NCBI RefSeq assembly: GCF_008843165.1
Contig: NZ_CP044427.1
Coordinates: forward strand, 2,170,001-2,234,000
Source: Ornithinimicrobium pratense
Lineage (GTDB): Bacteria > Actinomycetota > Actinomycetes > Actinomycetales > Dermatophilaceae
Direction of reading: 5' to 3'
DNA: 64,000 nucleotides
Shown: positions 44,073 to 52,709 of the stretch, in pieces
Numbering within the stretch: position 1 is the first letter of the stretch
How the letters are laid out: every line of letters begins with the position of its first letter
Notes under the pieces: model-generated
The model's database searches: none
Told to the model about the DNA's origin: nothing
Seen by the model: only the letters and a program-made list of their open reading frames with translations
Program-made: the position numbers and the translations under genes

Positions 44073-44475
44073 CCCTGCAGGCTAGTGGCGCATCCCACTG
44101 GTCGCGGTGCTCTGCGCCCCTGTCGCCCCGAGCAAGCCGCCAGCCTCCATGTGCGAGGGGACCCGCCCTGGGAGCGCCACGCGTTGCGGGCACGCGCCGT
44201 GGCCAGGTCGCGAGCGGCCTTCGCTCGCGCAGTAGCGCGCCGGCCGATGGCCGCCTGAACGAGCAGTGGGACGAGAACCGGCAGTGCTGACGACAGGCTG
44301 CACAGGGCAATGACACGGGACGTGGATCCCCCGTAGTCCGACTGGTGCCGTGCAGAGGTGGGCAGACGGCCGCAGGGGTGCAGCTTCTCCCGGGAAGGAT
44401 GAGCCCGGAACGGCGCGGGTAGGCGAGCACGCGCGCCTACGAACCAGCGCGCCCGGGAGCAAGCGCGCCGGCGAA
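44073..44475. other. Long intergenic region, no supported gene
   Basis: About 400 bp. A leftward open frame holds one hydrophobic stretch (IALCSLSSALPVLVPLLVQ) followed by an Ala/Arg-rich helix, which could be a small membrane protein, but no family or ribosome site supports it. Near 44415-44470 there are three imperfect ~16-bp repeats of a GCGCGC-rich unit. Confidence 0.4.
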
Positions 44476-46227
44476 CTAGCGGCGTCCGACGAACCAGTTG
44501 CGGATCTTCTCGATCCGCGCCTGTACCTGCTCGCTGGAGGCGGTGGCGAGCTCGGGGCCACCGCATACCCTGCGCAGTTCGGCGTGGACGACGGCGTGCG
44601 GCTGGCCCTTCTTCTGGGCGTAGGCAGAGACGAGCTTGTTCAGCTCCTTGCGGTGCTCGGCCAGGGCGCGGTGGGCCGAGACGGCCTGGGCTCGCTCCTG
44701 CCCCCCGCCACGGCCGACCTGCTTCTTCTGCCGCTCGCGCAGGACATGGGCCACCTGGTCGGGCTCGAGCAGGCCGGGCAGCCCGAGGAACTCATCCTCG
44801 TCCTCCGAGCCGGGCAGGCCGCCGAGACCGAACTGCTCGGCGTCGAAGAGGACGTGGTCGAACTCGGCGTCGGACCCGAGCGCCTCGAAGCTGCCCTCCA
44901 ACTCGCCGGACGCGCTCTCCTGGGCGTTCGCGGCCGCCAGCAGACCGTCCTCCTCCGACCACAGCAGCTCGCCGTCGTCGTCCTTCTTCTTGTTCAAGGC
45001 GTGGTCGCGCTCGTGCTCCATCGAGCCGGCGTGCGCGAGGAGCAGGGAGACGTTGGGCAAGAAGACCGATGCGGTCTCCCCGCGGCGCCGGGCTCGGACG
45101 AACCGGCCAACGGCCTGGGCGAAGAAGAGCGGCGTGGAGGTGGAGGTGGCGTAGACCCCGACGCACAGCCGGGGGACGTCCACGCCCTCGGAGACCATCC
45201 GGACGGCGACCATCCACCGCGAGGTGCTGGCCGCGAACTTCTCGATCCGGGCGGAGGCGTCGGAGTCATCAGAGAGGACCACGGTGGGCCGTTCGCCGGT
45301 CAGCTCGTGCAGCTGCTTGGCGTAGGCCCGGGCCGAGCGCTGGTCGGTGGCGATGACCAAGCCCCCGGCGTCCTCGACGTGCCGTCGCACCTCGGTGAGC
45401 CGCTTGTCCGCGGCCCGCAGCACCGACGGCGCCCACTCCCCCGCCGGGTCCAGCGCGGTCCGCCAGGCCTGCTTGGTCAGGTCCTTGGTCAGCGGCTCGC
45501 CCAGCCGGGCCTCGAGCTCGTCACCAACCTTGGTGCGCCAGCGCATGGTGCCGCCGTAGGACAAGAAGAGCACCGGCCGCACCACGCCGTCCCGCAGGGC
45601 GTCGGCGTAGCCGTAGGTGTAGTCCGCGGCCGAGCGCAGGATCCCCTCCGTGTCCATCTCGTAGCGCACGAAGGGGATCGCTGCGGTGTCGGAGCGGAAG
45701 GGGGTGCCGGTGAGCCCCAGGCGACGCTGCGCGGGCTCGAACGCCTCCCGGACCGCCTCGCCCCAGGACAGCGCGTCACCGCCGTGGTGGATCTCGTCGA
45801 GGATGACCAGCGTGCGGGCGGCCTCGGTGCGGGCCCGGTGCAGGAGGGGTTTGCTGGCTACGCCGGCGTAGGTGACCGCGACCCCGTCGTAGTCGCGGCC
45901 GTGCCGTCCCTGTGCGTTGGCGAAGCGCGGGTCGATGCGGATGCCGACCTTGGCGGCAGCATCCGCCCACTGGATCTTCAGGTGCTCGGTGGGCGCGACG
46001 ATGGTGATGCGCTGCACCTCCCCGCGGTCCAGCAGCTCGGTGGCCACGCGGAGCGCGAAGGTGGTCTTACCGGCCCCCGGCGTGGCCACGGCGAGGAAGT
46101 CACGGGGCCGTTCGGCGAGGTACTGCTCCAGTGCTGCGGCCTGCCAGGCGCGCAGCTTTCCGGCGGTCCCCCAGGCGGCGCGCTCGGGATAGGCGGGAGG
46201 CAGGTGGGAGGCAGCAGCAGTCGACAT
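44476..46227 (-). CDS. DEAD/DEAH-box (SF2) helicase
   Basis: A 583-residue SF2 helicase resembling the ResIII group. Motif I is ATPGAGKTTFALRVA (about 48-62), motif II ILDEIHHGG (about 140-148), motif III LGLTGTPFRSD, and the C-terminal domain has MVSEGVDVPRL and FAQAVGRFVRARRRGE (motif VI). An acidic stretch and a C-terminal helical region follow. It is conserved beside DUF3039 in actinobacteria. A role in DNA repair or RNA metabolism is unproven. No nuclease domain is fused. Confidence 0.9.
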   Translation of the reverse strand: MSTAAASHLPPAYPERAAWGTAGKLRAWQAAALEQYLAERPRDFLAVATPGAGKTTFALRVATELLDRGEVQRITIVAPTEHLKIQWADAAAKVGIRIDPRFANAQGRHGRDYDGVAVTYAGVASKPLLHRARTEAARTLVILDEIHHGGDALSWGEAVREAFEPAQRRLGLTGTPFRSDTAAIPFVRYEMDTEGILRSAADYTYGYADALRDGVVRPVLFLSYGGTMRWRTKVGDELEARLGEPLTKDLTKQAWRTALDPAGEWAPSVLRAADKRLTEVRRHVEDAGGLVIATDQRSARAYAKQLHELTGERPTVVLSDDSDASARIEKFAASTSRWMVAVRMVSEGVDVPRLCVGVYATSTSTPLFFAQAVGRFVRARRRGETASVFLPNVSLLLAHAGSMEHERDHALNKKKDDDGELLWSEEDGLLAAANAQESASGELEGSFEALGSDAEFDHVLFDAEQFGLGGLPGSEDEDEFLGLPGLLEPDQVAHVLRERQKKQVGRGGGQERAQAVSAHRALAEHRKELNKLVSAYAQKKGQPHAVVHAELRRVCGGPELATASSEQVQARIEKIRNWFVGRR

Positions 46228-46389
46228 GGCCGACCCAGGATAGGTGGTTTTTCAGGGGGACTCACCAGGCCGGGCACGCCCGCGGGGGCGGTCGACGGCA
46301 TGGTATGGCGTGTCGTCCGGGCCTTCCTTCACGACCGGCGAGGACCGACCCCGACTGCCGTCCCTGTCGGGCGCTGGCCCTCGCTCCGG

Positions 46390-46749
46390 TCAGCCTTCGG
46401 TGCCCCCGCCGGACCCGCCGCTGCCCGGCCCGCCGCTGCCGGACCCACCGTCTTGCGGCTCACGCAGACCCTCGTAGATCTCCTTGCACATGGGGCACAC
46501 AGGGAACTTCTCAGGGTCCCGGCCCGGGATCCAGACCTTGCCGCACAGGGCGATCACCGGGTTGCCGGTCATCGCCGACTCCATGATCTTTTCCTTGCGC
46601 ACATAGTGGGCGAAGCGCTCGTGGTCACCGGGTTCCTGCAGATCGGGATCGACCCGGGTGTCGGTGCGCTCCAGCAGCGCCGTCTGCGTCGACGGGGCGG
46701 TGGGGGCCTCGGGTGCGTCCAGGGGCTGATCCGACATGCGCGTGCTCAT
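46390..46749 (-). CDS. DUF3039 family protein
   Basis: A 119-residue protein of the actinobacterial DUF3039 family. The core HERFAHYVRKEKIMESAMTGNPVIALCGKVWIPGRDPEKFPVCPMCKEIYEG contains the Cys set C, CPMC, a likely zinc site. N- and C-termini are low complexity; the end is Gly/Ser-rich. TAGACT lies seven bases before ATG 46749. It is 162 bp upstream of the helicase gene in the same direction. Confidence 0.9.
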   Translation of the reverse strand: MSTRMSDQPLDAPEAPTAPSTQTALLERTDTRVDPDLQEPGDHERFAHYVRKEKIMESAMTGNPVIALCGKVWIPGRDPEKFPVCPMCKEIYEGLREPQDGGSGSGGPGSGGSGGGTEG

Positions 46750-46785
46750 GGACCACAGTCTAGGCGCGACCCAGCAGGTCCTGGC

Positions 46786-47370
46786 CTAGTTCTGGTCGGC
46801 GTCCGGAGTCCAGGTGGTGGCGAAGGAGAGCGCGGAGCGCTGCCGCAGCAACACCTCGCGCCAGAGCTCGGAGGTGTCCTCGTGGAAGGGGTCGCGGGGC
46901 TCCCGGGGCACGACGTACCAGGCCCCTTGGCGGATCTCACCGTCCAGCTGGCCCGCGCCCCACCCGCTGTAGCCGACGAAGATGCGGAAGGCACCCAGCT
47001 CGGGCACCACCAAGGGCGCGGGGGCGTCGAGGTCGACCAGGCCGATCCCGCCGAAGAGCAGCTGGGTCCCTAGCGGCGGGTCGCCAGGGTCATGCCCCGG
47101 CACGCTGACCAGACCCATCGCGGTGTCCATCCCGACCGGCCCACCCCGGAAGAGCACCCCGGGTGAGGTGACGAACGGTTGCCACTCGGGCAGGACGACG
47201 TCCACCCCCGCGTCCAGCGGCTGGTTGAGCACGAGCCCGTGGGCACCGTCCTCGTCATGGTGCAGCACCAGCACGACCGCGTGCTCGAACGGCTCTCCCG
47301 TCATCGGGGTCGCGACGAGCAGCTCGCCGGTGACGTGGCCGGCGGGGGCCCAGGGGCTGCGTGCGCTCAT
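46786..47370 (-). CDS. YqgE/AlgH family protein
   Basis: A 194-residue protein of the UPF0301 (AlgH/YqgE) family. It starts SPWAPAGHVTGELLVATPMTG and has HAVVLVLHHDEDGAHGLVLNQPLD, then LFRGGPVGMDTAM and FVGYSGWGAGQLDGEI, all hallmarks. The function of the family is unclear. The ATG overlaps the VanZ-like stop in ATGA. Confidence 0.92.
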   Translation of the reverse strand: MSARSPWAPAGHVTGELLVATPMTGEPFEHAVVLVLHHDEDGAHGLVLNQPLDAGVDVVLPEWQPFVTSPGVLFRGGPVGMDTAMGLVSVPGHDPGDPPLGTQLLFGGIGLVDLDAPAPLVVPELGAFRIFVGYSGWGAGQLDGEIRQGAWYVVPREPRDPFHEDTSELWREVLLRQRSALSFATTWTPDADQN

Positions 47371-47765
47371 CCTGCCCTCTCCCGATCGTCGACGGACGGC
47401 ATGCCCCCATCATGACGCCACCGAGCCACCAGGCGCGCCGCGAGCGCACCGACGGCCAGGCCCACGAGGTTGGCGAGCGCGTCGCCCAGTTCGGCGACGC
47501 GGTTCGACGTCAGGGTGTGCTGGAGGGGCTCAGCGACCAGCGCGTGCACGAGCAACAAGAGCATCATCCACCGGGCGCCGAGCAGTCGGGCCAGAAAGGC
47601 CGGCACCGCGAAGGCCAGGAAGTGCCCGACCTTGTCCAAGCCGGGTATGCCGTCAGGGCCGGGCACGGTCGGCGCGTAGAGCCCGGCCACCTGTCCCACC
47701 ACGGCGAGCCCGAGTAGCACCCACCCGAAGAGGCGCAGCCGCCCACCTGCGGTCTGGTCCGTCAT
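47367..47765 (-). CDS. VanZ-like membrane protein
   Basis: A 132-residue membrane protein with three to four helices. GIPGLDKVGHFLAFAVPAFLARLL and TSNRVAELGDALANLVGLAVGAL are the VanZ-family pattern (D-K-x-x-H and D-x-x-N). It is next to the malic enzyme gene (5 bp) and coupled to yqgE. It is unlikely to be a glycopeptide-resistance gene on its own. Confidence 0.85.
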   Translation of the reverse strand: MTDQTAGGRLRLFGWVLLGLAVVGQVAGLYAPTVPGPDGIPGLDKVGHFLAFAVPAFLARLLGARWMMLLLLVHALVAEPLQHTLTSNRVAELGDALANLVGLAVGALAARLVARWRHDGGMPSVDDRERAG

Positions 47766-47770
47766 AGCCG

Positions 47771-49198
47771 TCAGCCCGCGCCCTCCTCGCCCTTCTCGCG
47801 GACCCGCCGCGCGGCCGCCTCGACCGCCTGGGCCACCGCCTTGGTCGCCTGCGGGTTGAAGACACTGGGGATGATGTAGGTGGGGTTGAGCTCCTCGGGC
47901 TGGACGACGTCGGCCAGGGCCGACGCCGCGGCCAGGAGCATGTCGTCGTCGATGTGCCTGCTCGCGGCGTCGAGCAGACCGCGGAAGACGCCGGGGAAGA
48001 CCAGGACGTTGTTGATCTGGTTGGCGAAGTCGCTGCGTCCGGTGGCGACCACCGTCGCGTGGCGACCGGCCTCCACGGGGTCCACCTCCGGGACCGGGTT
48101 GGCCATCGCGAAGACGATGGCGTCCTCGTTCATCTGCGCGATGTCATCGCCGGTGAGGATGTTTCCGGCAGAGACCCCGATAAAGACGTCGGCGCCCACG
48201 AGCGCCTCCTTGAGCGTGCCGTCCTGCATCGCCCGGTTGGTCTGGCTGGCGATCCAGGCCAGGTTGCCGTTGTCCCCGCGCACCACGTCGGGGCGGCGGG
48301 AGTGGATGATCCCATCCACGTCGGCGACGACCAGGTCCACGACCCCGGCCTGCAGCAGCAGACGGATGATCGCCGAGCCCGCGGCGCCCGCACCGGACAT
48401 GACGACCTTGACCTCGGAGAGCTCCTTCTCCACCACGCGCAGGGCGTTCTTCAGCGCGGCGAGAGCAACGATCGCGGTGCCGTGCTGGTCGTCATGGAAG
48501 ACCGGGATGTCCAGCTCACGCCGCAGCCGGTCCTCGATGTGGAAGCAGCGGGGAGCCGAGATGTCCTCCAGGTTGATCCCGGCGAAGCCTGGCGAAAGGG
48601 CCTTGACGATGCGGACGATCTCGTCGGCGTCATGGGCGTCCAGGCAGATCGGGAAGGCGTCGATGTCCGCGAACCGCTTGAACAGCGCCGCCTTGCCCTC
48701 CATCACCGGCATCGCCGCGAGCGGGCCGATGTCGCCCAGGCCGAGCACCGCCGAGCCGTCGGTGACGACCGCGACCGTGTTGCGCTTGATGGTCAGGCTC
48801 CGGGCGTCCTCGGGCTTCTCCGCGATCGCCTGGCAGATCTTGGCCACACCCGGGGTATAGACCAGCGACAGGTCATCACGGTTCCGGATCGGCAGCTTGG
48901 ACTTGACCTCGAGCTTGCCCCCGAGGTGCGCCAGGAAGGTGCGGTCGCTGACCCGACCGATCTCGACCCCGTCGACCTGGCTGATGGCGTCGACCACCTC
49001 GGCGGCGTGGCGGGTGCCGTGGGTGGCGATAGTCAGGTCGGCCTGCAGCCGCTCGGTGCCCGATTCGCTGATGTCAACTGCGGTGACCATGCCACCGACG
49101 TCGGACACGGCGGTGGTGATCTCGGAGACCGCGGTCACGCGGGCCGGGAGCTCGAGCCGGACGGTGATGGAGTTGGACACGGAGGGGACGGGGCTCAT
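47771..49198 (-). CDS. NAD-dependent malic enzyme with N-terminal ACT domain
   Basis: This enzyme decarboxylates malate to pyruvate. The 475-residue protein has an N-terminal ACT-type regulatory domain (about 10-85: ITVRLELPARVTAVSEI), the malic core SLVYTPGVAKICQAI, VTDGSAVLGLGDIGP, GINLEDISAPRCF with metal ligands, FHDDQHGTAIV, and VMSGAGAAGSAI for NAD binding. The ACT domain suggests allosteric control by a small ligand. ATG at 49198. Confidence 0.93.
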   Translation of the reverse strand: MSPVPSVSNSITVRLELPARVTAVSEITTAVSDVGGMVTAVDISESGTERLQADLTIATHGTRHAAEVVDAISQVDGVEIGRVSDRTFLAHLGGKLEVKSKLPIRNRDDLSLVYTPGVAKICQAIAEKPEDARSLTIKRNTVAVVTDGSAVLGLGDIGPLAAMPVMEGKAALFKRFADIDAFPICLDAHDADEIVRIVKALSPGFAGINLEDISAPRCFHIEDRLRRELDIPVFHDDQHGTAIVALAALKNALRVVEKELSEVKVVMSGAGAAGSAIIRLLLQAGVVDLVVADVDGIIHSRRPDVVRGDNGNLAWIASQTNRAMQDGTLKEALVGADVFIGVSAGNILTGDDIAQMNEDAIVFAMANPVPEVDPVEAGRHATVVATGRSDFANQINNVLVFPGVFRGLLDAASRHIDDDMLLAAASALADVVQPEELNPTYIIPSVFNPQATKAVAQAVEAAARRVREKGEEGAG

Positions 49199-49242
49199 GA
49201 CGTCCTATTGTTCCGTATGCGCGCGGCAGCTCCGGACGGTGC

Positions 49243-50750
49243 TCACTGTTCCCACACCAGGACGTCGTCGCACCAGGTCCGCACCAGCTCCTCGTCGTGC
49301 GAGGCGACCAGCACCCCAGCGCCGGTGGCGTGCTGGTGCTCGTGCACCGCGGCCACGAGGGCGCGGGCGGTGGCCCCGTCGACCATCGCGGTCGGCTCGT
49401 CGAGCAGCAGGTAGTCCGGCTGCATGGCCAGGGCCCTGGCGAGCACTACCCGTTGCAGCTGGCCGCCGGAGACCTCGTCCGGACGCCGCTGGGCGATCCG
49501 GGGGGTCAGGCCGACCTGGTCCAGCAGACTAGCGACCACCTCGGGCCCGCTCGACCGGCCCGCCAACACCAGGGGTTCGGCCAGCGTCCTGCCCAGCGTC
49601 CACCGCGGGTCAACGCAGGATCGTGGGTCCTGAGGGACGTAGCCGATCTGCCTGCGGACCTCGGCGGGCACCCGGTGTCCGGTCCCCCGGACCCGTCGAC
49701 CGTCCAGCTCGACATGCCCGCGGGCAGGGGTATGCAGCAGCGCCAGGGTGCGCAGCAGGCTGGTCTTGCCCGCGCCGGAGGGTGCCATCAGGCCGGTGGT
49801 CCGGTCCGGGGCGACACGCACGTCCAGGCTCTCCGTGACCACCTGCCCCCGGCCCCTGACGATGGTCAGCCCGACCCCGGACAGGCCGGTGCGGTGCTCG
49901 GCGGCCGGCGCGGTGTCCAGGTCCGCGGGCTGGCGTGGCCGGGACCGGTGAGCGTGGCGGTGGCCGGCCGTGCGGACCCGCTCGACGACCGTGCCGGCCG
50001 GTTGCCGGTCACTGGCCCGGCCGGCGTCGAGCTCGACGACGGCGTCGGCGACCTGCTCGGCCAGCGCCAGGTCGTGGGTGACGACCAGGACCGCCCGGCC
50101 CTCCTCACGGGCCAACGCACGCAGCTCTTCGCCCACCCGCACCGCCCGCTCCCGGTCCAGACCCGTGGTCGGCTCATCGGCCAGCACCAGCAGGGGGTCG
50201 CCGAGCAGGGCGAGGGCGTTGGAGACGCGCTGGGCCTGTCCCCCGAGAGCTGGGTGGGCAGGCGGCCGTCCCAGGCCTCGTCCACGTCGTGCCTGCTCCG
50301 GGCGCGCTGGAGCAGGCGGTCCACCTGCCTGGCCGGCGCGTGGACCCGTGCCTTCTCGCGCAGGTGGGCCCCCACGGACAGGACCGGGGTGAGCGTGGCC
50401 AAGGGGGCCTGCGGCAGCCACGCGGCGATGCGGCCTCGGTGCCGCTCCCGTTCCTTGACGGGCGGGTCAAGCAGGTCCACGGCATGGTCCGCGGCATGCC
50501 AACGGGCCTGCCCCCGCACCCACGACCCCGCGGGCAGCAGACCGAGCAGCGCCGACACCAGCGTGGACTTGCCCGCACCGCTGGGCCCCAGGAGCACGAG
50601 CACCTCCCCCGGCTGCACGTGCAGGTCGACCTGGTCGAGCACGCTGAGGTGGGCGCCGTCGACCTGGGGCAGGGCCACCCCCAGGCCCTCGACCACCAGA
50701 CCGACCCTCGCCTGACCACCGACGGGCCGGCCCTCGGCGCGGCCGGTCAC
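49243..50750 (-). pseudogene. ABC importer double ATPase, frameshifted in the first LSGGQ
   Basis: Two ATPase domains in tandem, as in fused dipeptide/nickel DppD-DppF proteins. Domain 1 has [13 protein letters not shown] and domain 2 APSGAGKTSLL with PDEVSGGQLQRV and LLLDEPTAM. In domain 1 the frame runs to QLSG and then shifts. The continuation [16 protein letters not shown] and [10 protein letters not shown] lies in another frame. One G is missing in the GGGGG run at 50244-50240, inside the signature motif itself. The total of 1508 bp is one base short of a full frame. It may be a sequencing error in a homopolymer or a real mutation. GTG 50750 overlaps the permease stop. Confidence 0.85.
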
Positions 50751-51706
50751 GATCGCCCCACGGACACGGGCCGCAGCCGCTCGGCCACCCAGTAGACGGC
50801 CAGGCTCAGCAGGACCAGCACCAGTCCCGGCAGCACCGCTGGCCACCAGTGTCCAGCCAGGACCGCAGAGCGGGACTGCTCGATGATCGTGCCGAGCGAG
50901 GCCCGGTCGTCCTGCAGCCCCAGGCCCAGGAAGCTCAGCGCGGACTCGTGCATGATCGCGTGCGGCACCATGAGCACCGTGGCCAGCAGGGCCCGTGCGA
51001 GCACGTGCCCCAGAAGGTGCCGGGAAAGCACCCACCACCGGCTCGCCCCGGCGCCGACGGCAGCCTCGACGAAACCGGCTCCGGTCAGGGCCAGCATCTC
51101 CGCCCGCACGATCCGGGCGGTGGTCGTCCAGTGGGTGAGCGCGACACTGATCACCACACTGGTCAGCGAGGGACCGAGCAGGGCCACGATGACGATGCCG
51201 AGCACCAGGTGCGGCAGCGCGTTGACCGCGTCGACAAGGCGCATGAGCACCGAGTCCAGCCAGCCGCCGGCGCGGTGGGCGACCGAGCCCGCGAGCCCGC
51301 CCACGAGCAGGCCGATCGCGCTGGAGGTGCCGGCGGCAGCCAGCCCCACCAACAGCGAGACCCTGGCGCCCGCGAGCGTGCGTTCCAGCAGGTCACGGCC
51401 CGCGTGATCGGTCCCGAACGGGTGACCCGGGGAGGGCGGCAGCCAGGACCGGGTGAAGTCTGCCGTCTGCGCCGGCCCGCCCCCGCCGAGGAGCAGCACG
51501 GCCGTCAAAACCCCGACGAGGCAGAGCAGCCACCAGGCACCGGCCGCACCGAAGACCTTGCCCCCCGCCGCACGGTTGGTGGCGCCCGGACTCCGCCGAG
51601 GGATCGGCATACCTCGTCCGGCTGTCCGCCCCTTCTCCCCTCGCCCCATCCACGGGCGGGCGTGGGCGTCGCGCACGGCGCGCCACTCCTCAGCCATCGC
51701 GCTCAC
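50747..51706 (-). CDS. ABC transporter permease (DppC/NikC-like)
   Basis: A 319-residue inner-membrane protein with about six helices. [30 protein letters not shown] is the DppC-type periplasmic loop and helix pattern; the coupling loop contains [19 protein letters not shown] (EAA motif). It ends with a GTGA overlap with the ATPase start. An ATG at 51697 is an alternative start. It overlaps the preceding permease by 17 bp. Confidence 0.9.
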   Translation of the reverse strand: MSAMAEEWRAVRDAHARPWMGRGEKGRTAGRGMPIPRRSPGATNRAAGGKVFGAAGAWWLLCLVGVLTAVLLLGGGGPAQTADFTRSWLPPSPGHPFGTDHAGRDLLERTLAGARVSLLVGLAAAGTSSAIGLLVGGLAGSVAHRAGGWLDSVLMRLVDAVNALPHLVLGIVIVALLGPSLTSVVISVALTHWTTTARIVRAEMLALTGAGFVEAAVGAGASRWWVLSRHLLGHVLARALLATVLMVPHAIMHESALSFLGLGLQDDRASLGTIIEQSRSAVLAGHWWPAVLPGLVLVLLSLAVYWVAERLRPVSVGRS

Positions 51707-52709
51707 CCACCCGCGGGTCCACGACGCGGTAGAGCAGGTCCGCCGCCAGGTTGCCCAGCACCACGATGATCGTGCTCAGGACCGTGATGGCCGCGAGCAG
51801 GGCGAAGTCGAGCCGCAGCGCGGACTCGACGACCGCGCTGGCGATGCCGGGCCAGGAGAAGACCACCTCCACCAGCACAGCGCCGGTGATGAGCTCAGGC
51901 AGACGCACCCCCAGCACCGTGACGAGGGGCAGCAGGGCGGGGCGCACCGCGTGTGCACGCAGGATCTGCCGGCGCGGTATGCCGCGGGCCCAGGCACCCC
52001 GCACGGCCGGCCCGGCGAGGGCGTCCCGGGTCGCGTCGCGGACGACGAGGGCGTACCAGGGCAGCTGGGAGAGGGCCAGCACCGAGACCGGCAGGACCGC
52101 GTGCCTCAGGACGTCCAGCGGCTGCGCACGGTCGGCGCTCAGGCTGGTGGCACCCCCCGTGGGCAACCATCCCCAGGCGACCGCGAAGAGCCAGATCCCG
52201 ACCAGCCCCAGCCAGAACGGAGGAGCCGCCTGGAGGGAGAGCAGCCCAGCACCGACCACCCGGTCGGCCAGGGTGCCCGGGCGCGTCCCGGCCCAGGCGC
52301 CCAGCAGCAGACCCAACGGAACGGCGAGCAGCAGGGCTGCAGCCATGAGGCCCAGCGTCCACAGCAGGCGTTCGGCCAGCACCGCGGCGACCGGACGGCG
52401 CAGGCTGGTGGAGGCGCCCAGGTCGCCGGTGAGGACGTTGCCCCACCAGGCCGCCCACTGCTGCAGCGCAGAGACCTCGCCCAAGCGCTCGCGCATGGAC
52501 GCCAGGGTGGGCCCGTCCATGGTCAGCGCCCGCTCCCCCAGGGCCGCCACCACCGGGTCGAACGGTGCGGACTGAGCCAGGGCGAACATGGCCAGGGTCA
52601 CCCCGGCGAGCAGGAGCGGCAGCAGCAACAGCCGACCCAGCACCAGCCTGGCCACCGACCGGTCGGCGCGGCGCGGACGTGCGGGGGCGGACGGCCGGGC
52701 GTCGCTCAC
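51690..52709 (-). CDS. ABC transporter permease (DppB/NikB-like)
   Basis: A 339-residue membrane protein. It has the N-terminal helix (LLLLPLLLAGVTLAMFALAQ), the DppB-type TGDLGASTSLRRPVAAVL and the EAA-like loop ARGIPRRQILRAHAVRPAL. GTG at 52709 overlaps the binding protein stop in GTGA; an in-frame ATG at 52742 is also possible. Together with the next gene it forms the heterodimeric channel. Confidence 0.9.
   Translation of the reverse strand: MSDARPSAPARPRRADRSVARLVLGRLLLLPLLLAGVTLAMFALAQSAPFDPVVAALGERALTMDGPTLASMRERLGEVSALQQWAAWWGNVLTGDLGASTSLRRPVAAVLAERLLWTLGLMAAALLLAVPLGLLLGAWAGTRPGTLADRVVGAGLLSLQAAPPFWLGLVGIWLFAVAWGWLPTGGATSLSADRAQPLDVLRHAVLPVSVLALSQLPWYALVVRDATRDALAGPAVRGAWARGIPRRQILRAHAVRPALLPLVTVLGVRLPELITGAVLVEVVFSWPGIASAVVESALRLDFALLAAITVLSTIIVVLGNLAADLLYRVVDPRVGERDG

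Noticed and set aside
44073..44475. Small membrane protein on the minus strand
   Set aside because: One hydrophobic stretch only, no ribosome site and no family; kept as intergenic.
44350..47073. A 907-codon plus-strand open frame
   Set aside because: It lies opposite the helicase, DUF3039 and YqgE genes and has no recognisable domain. Its composition fits antisense of high-GC coding DNA.
47367..47765. VanZ-like gene taken as vancomycin resistance
   Set aside because: vanHAX are not present in the window and the VanZ family is broad in actinobacteria.
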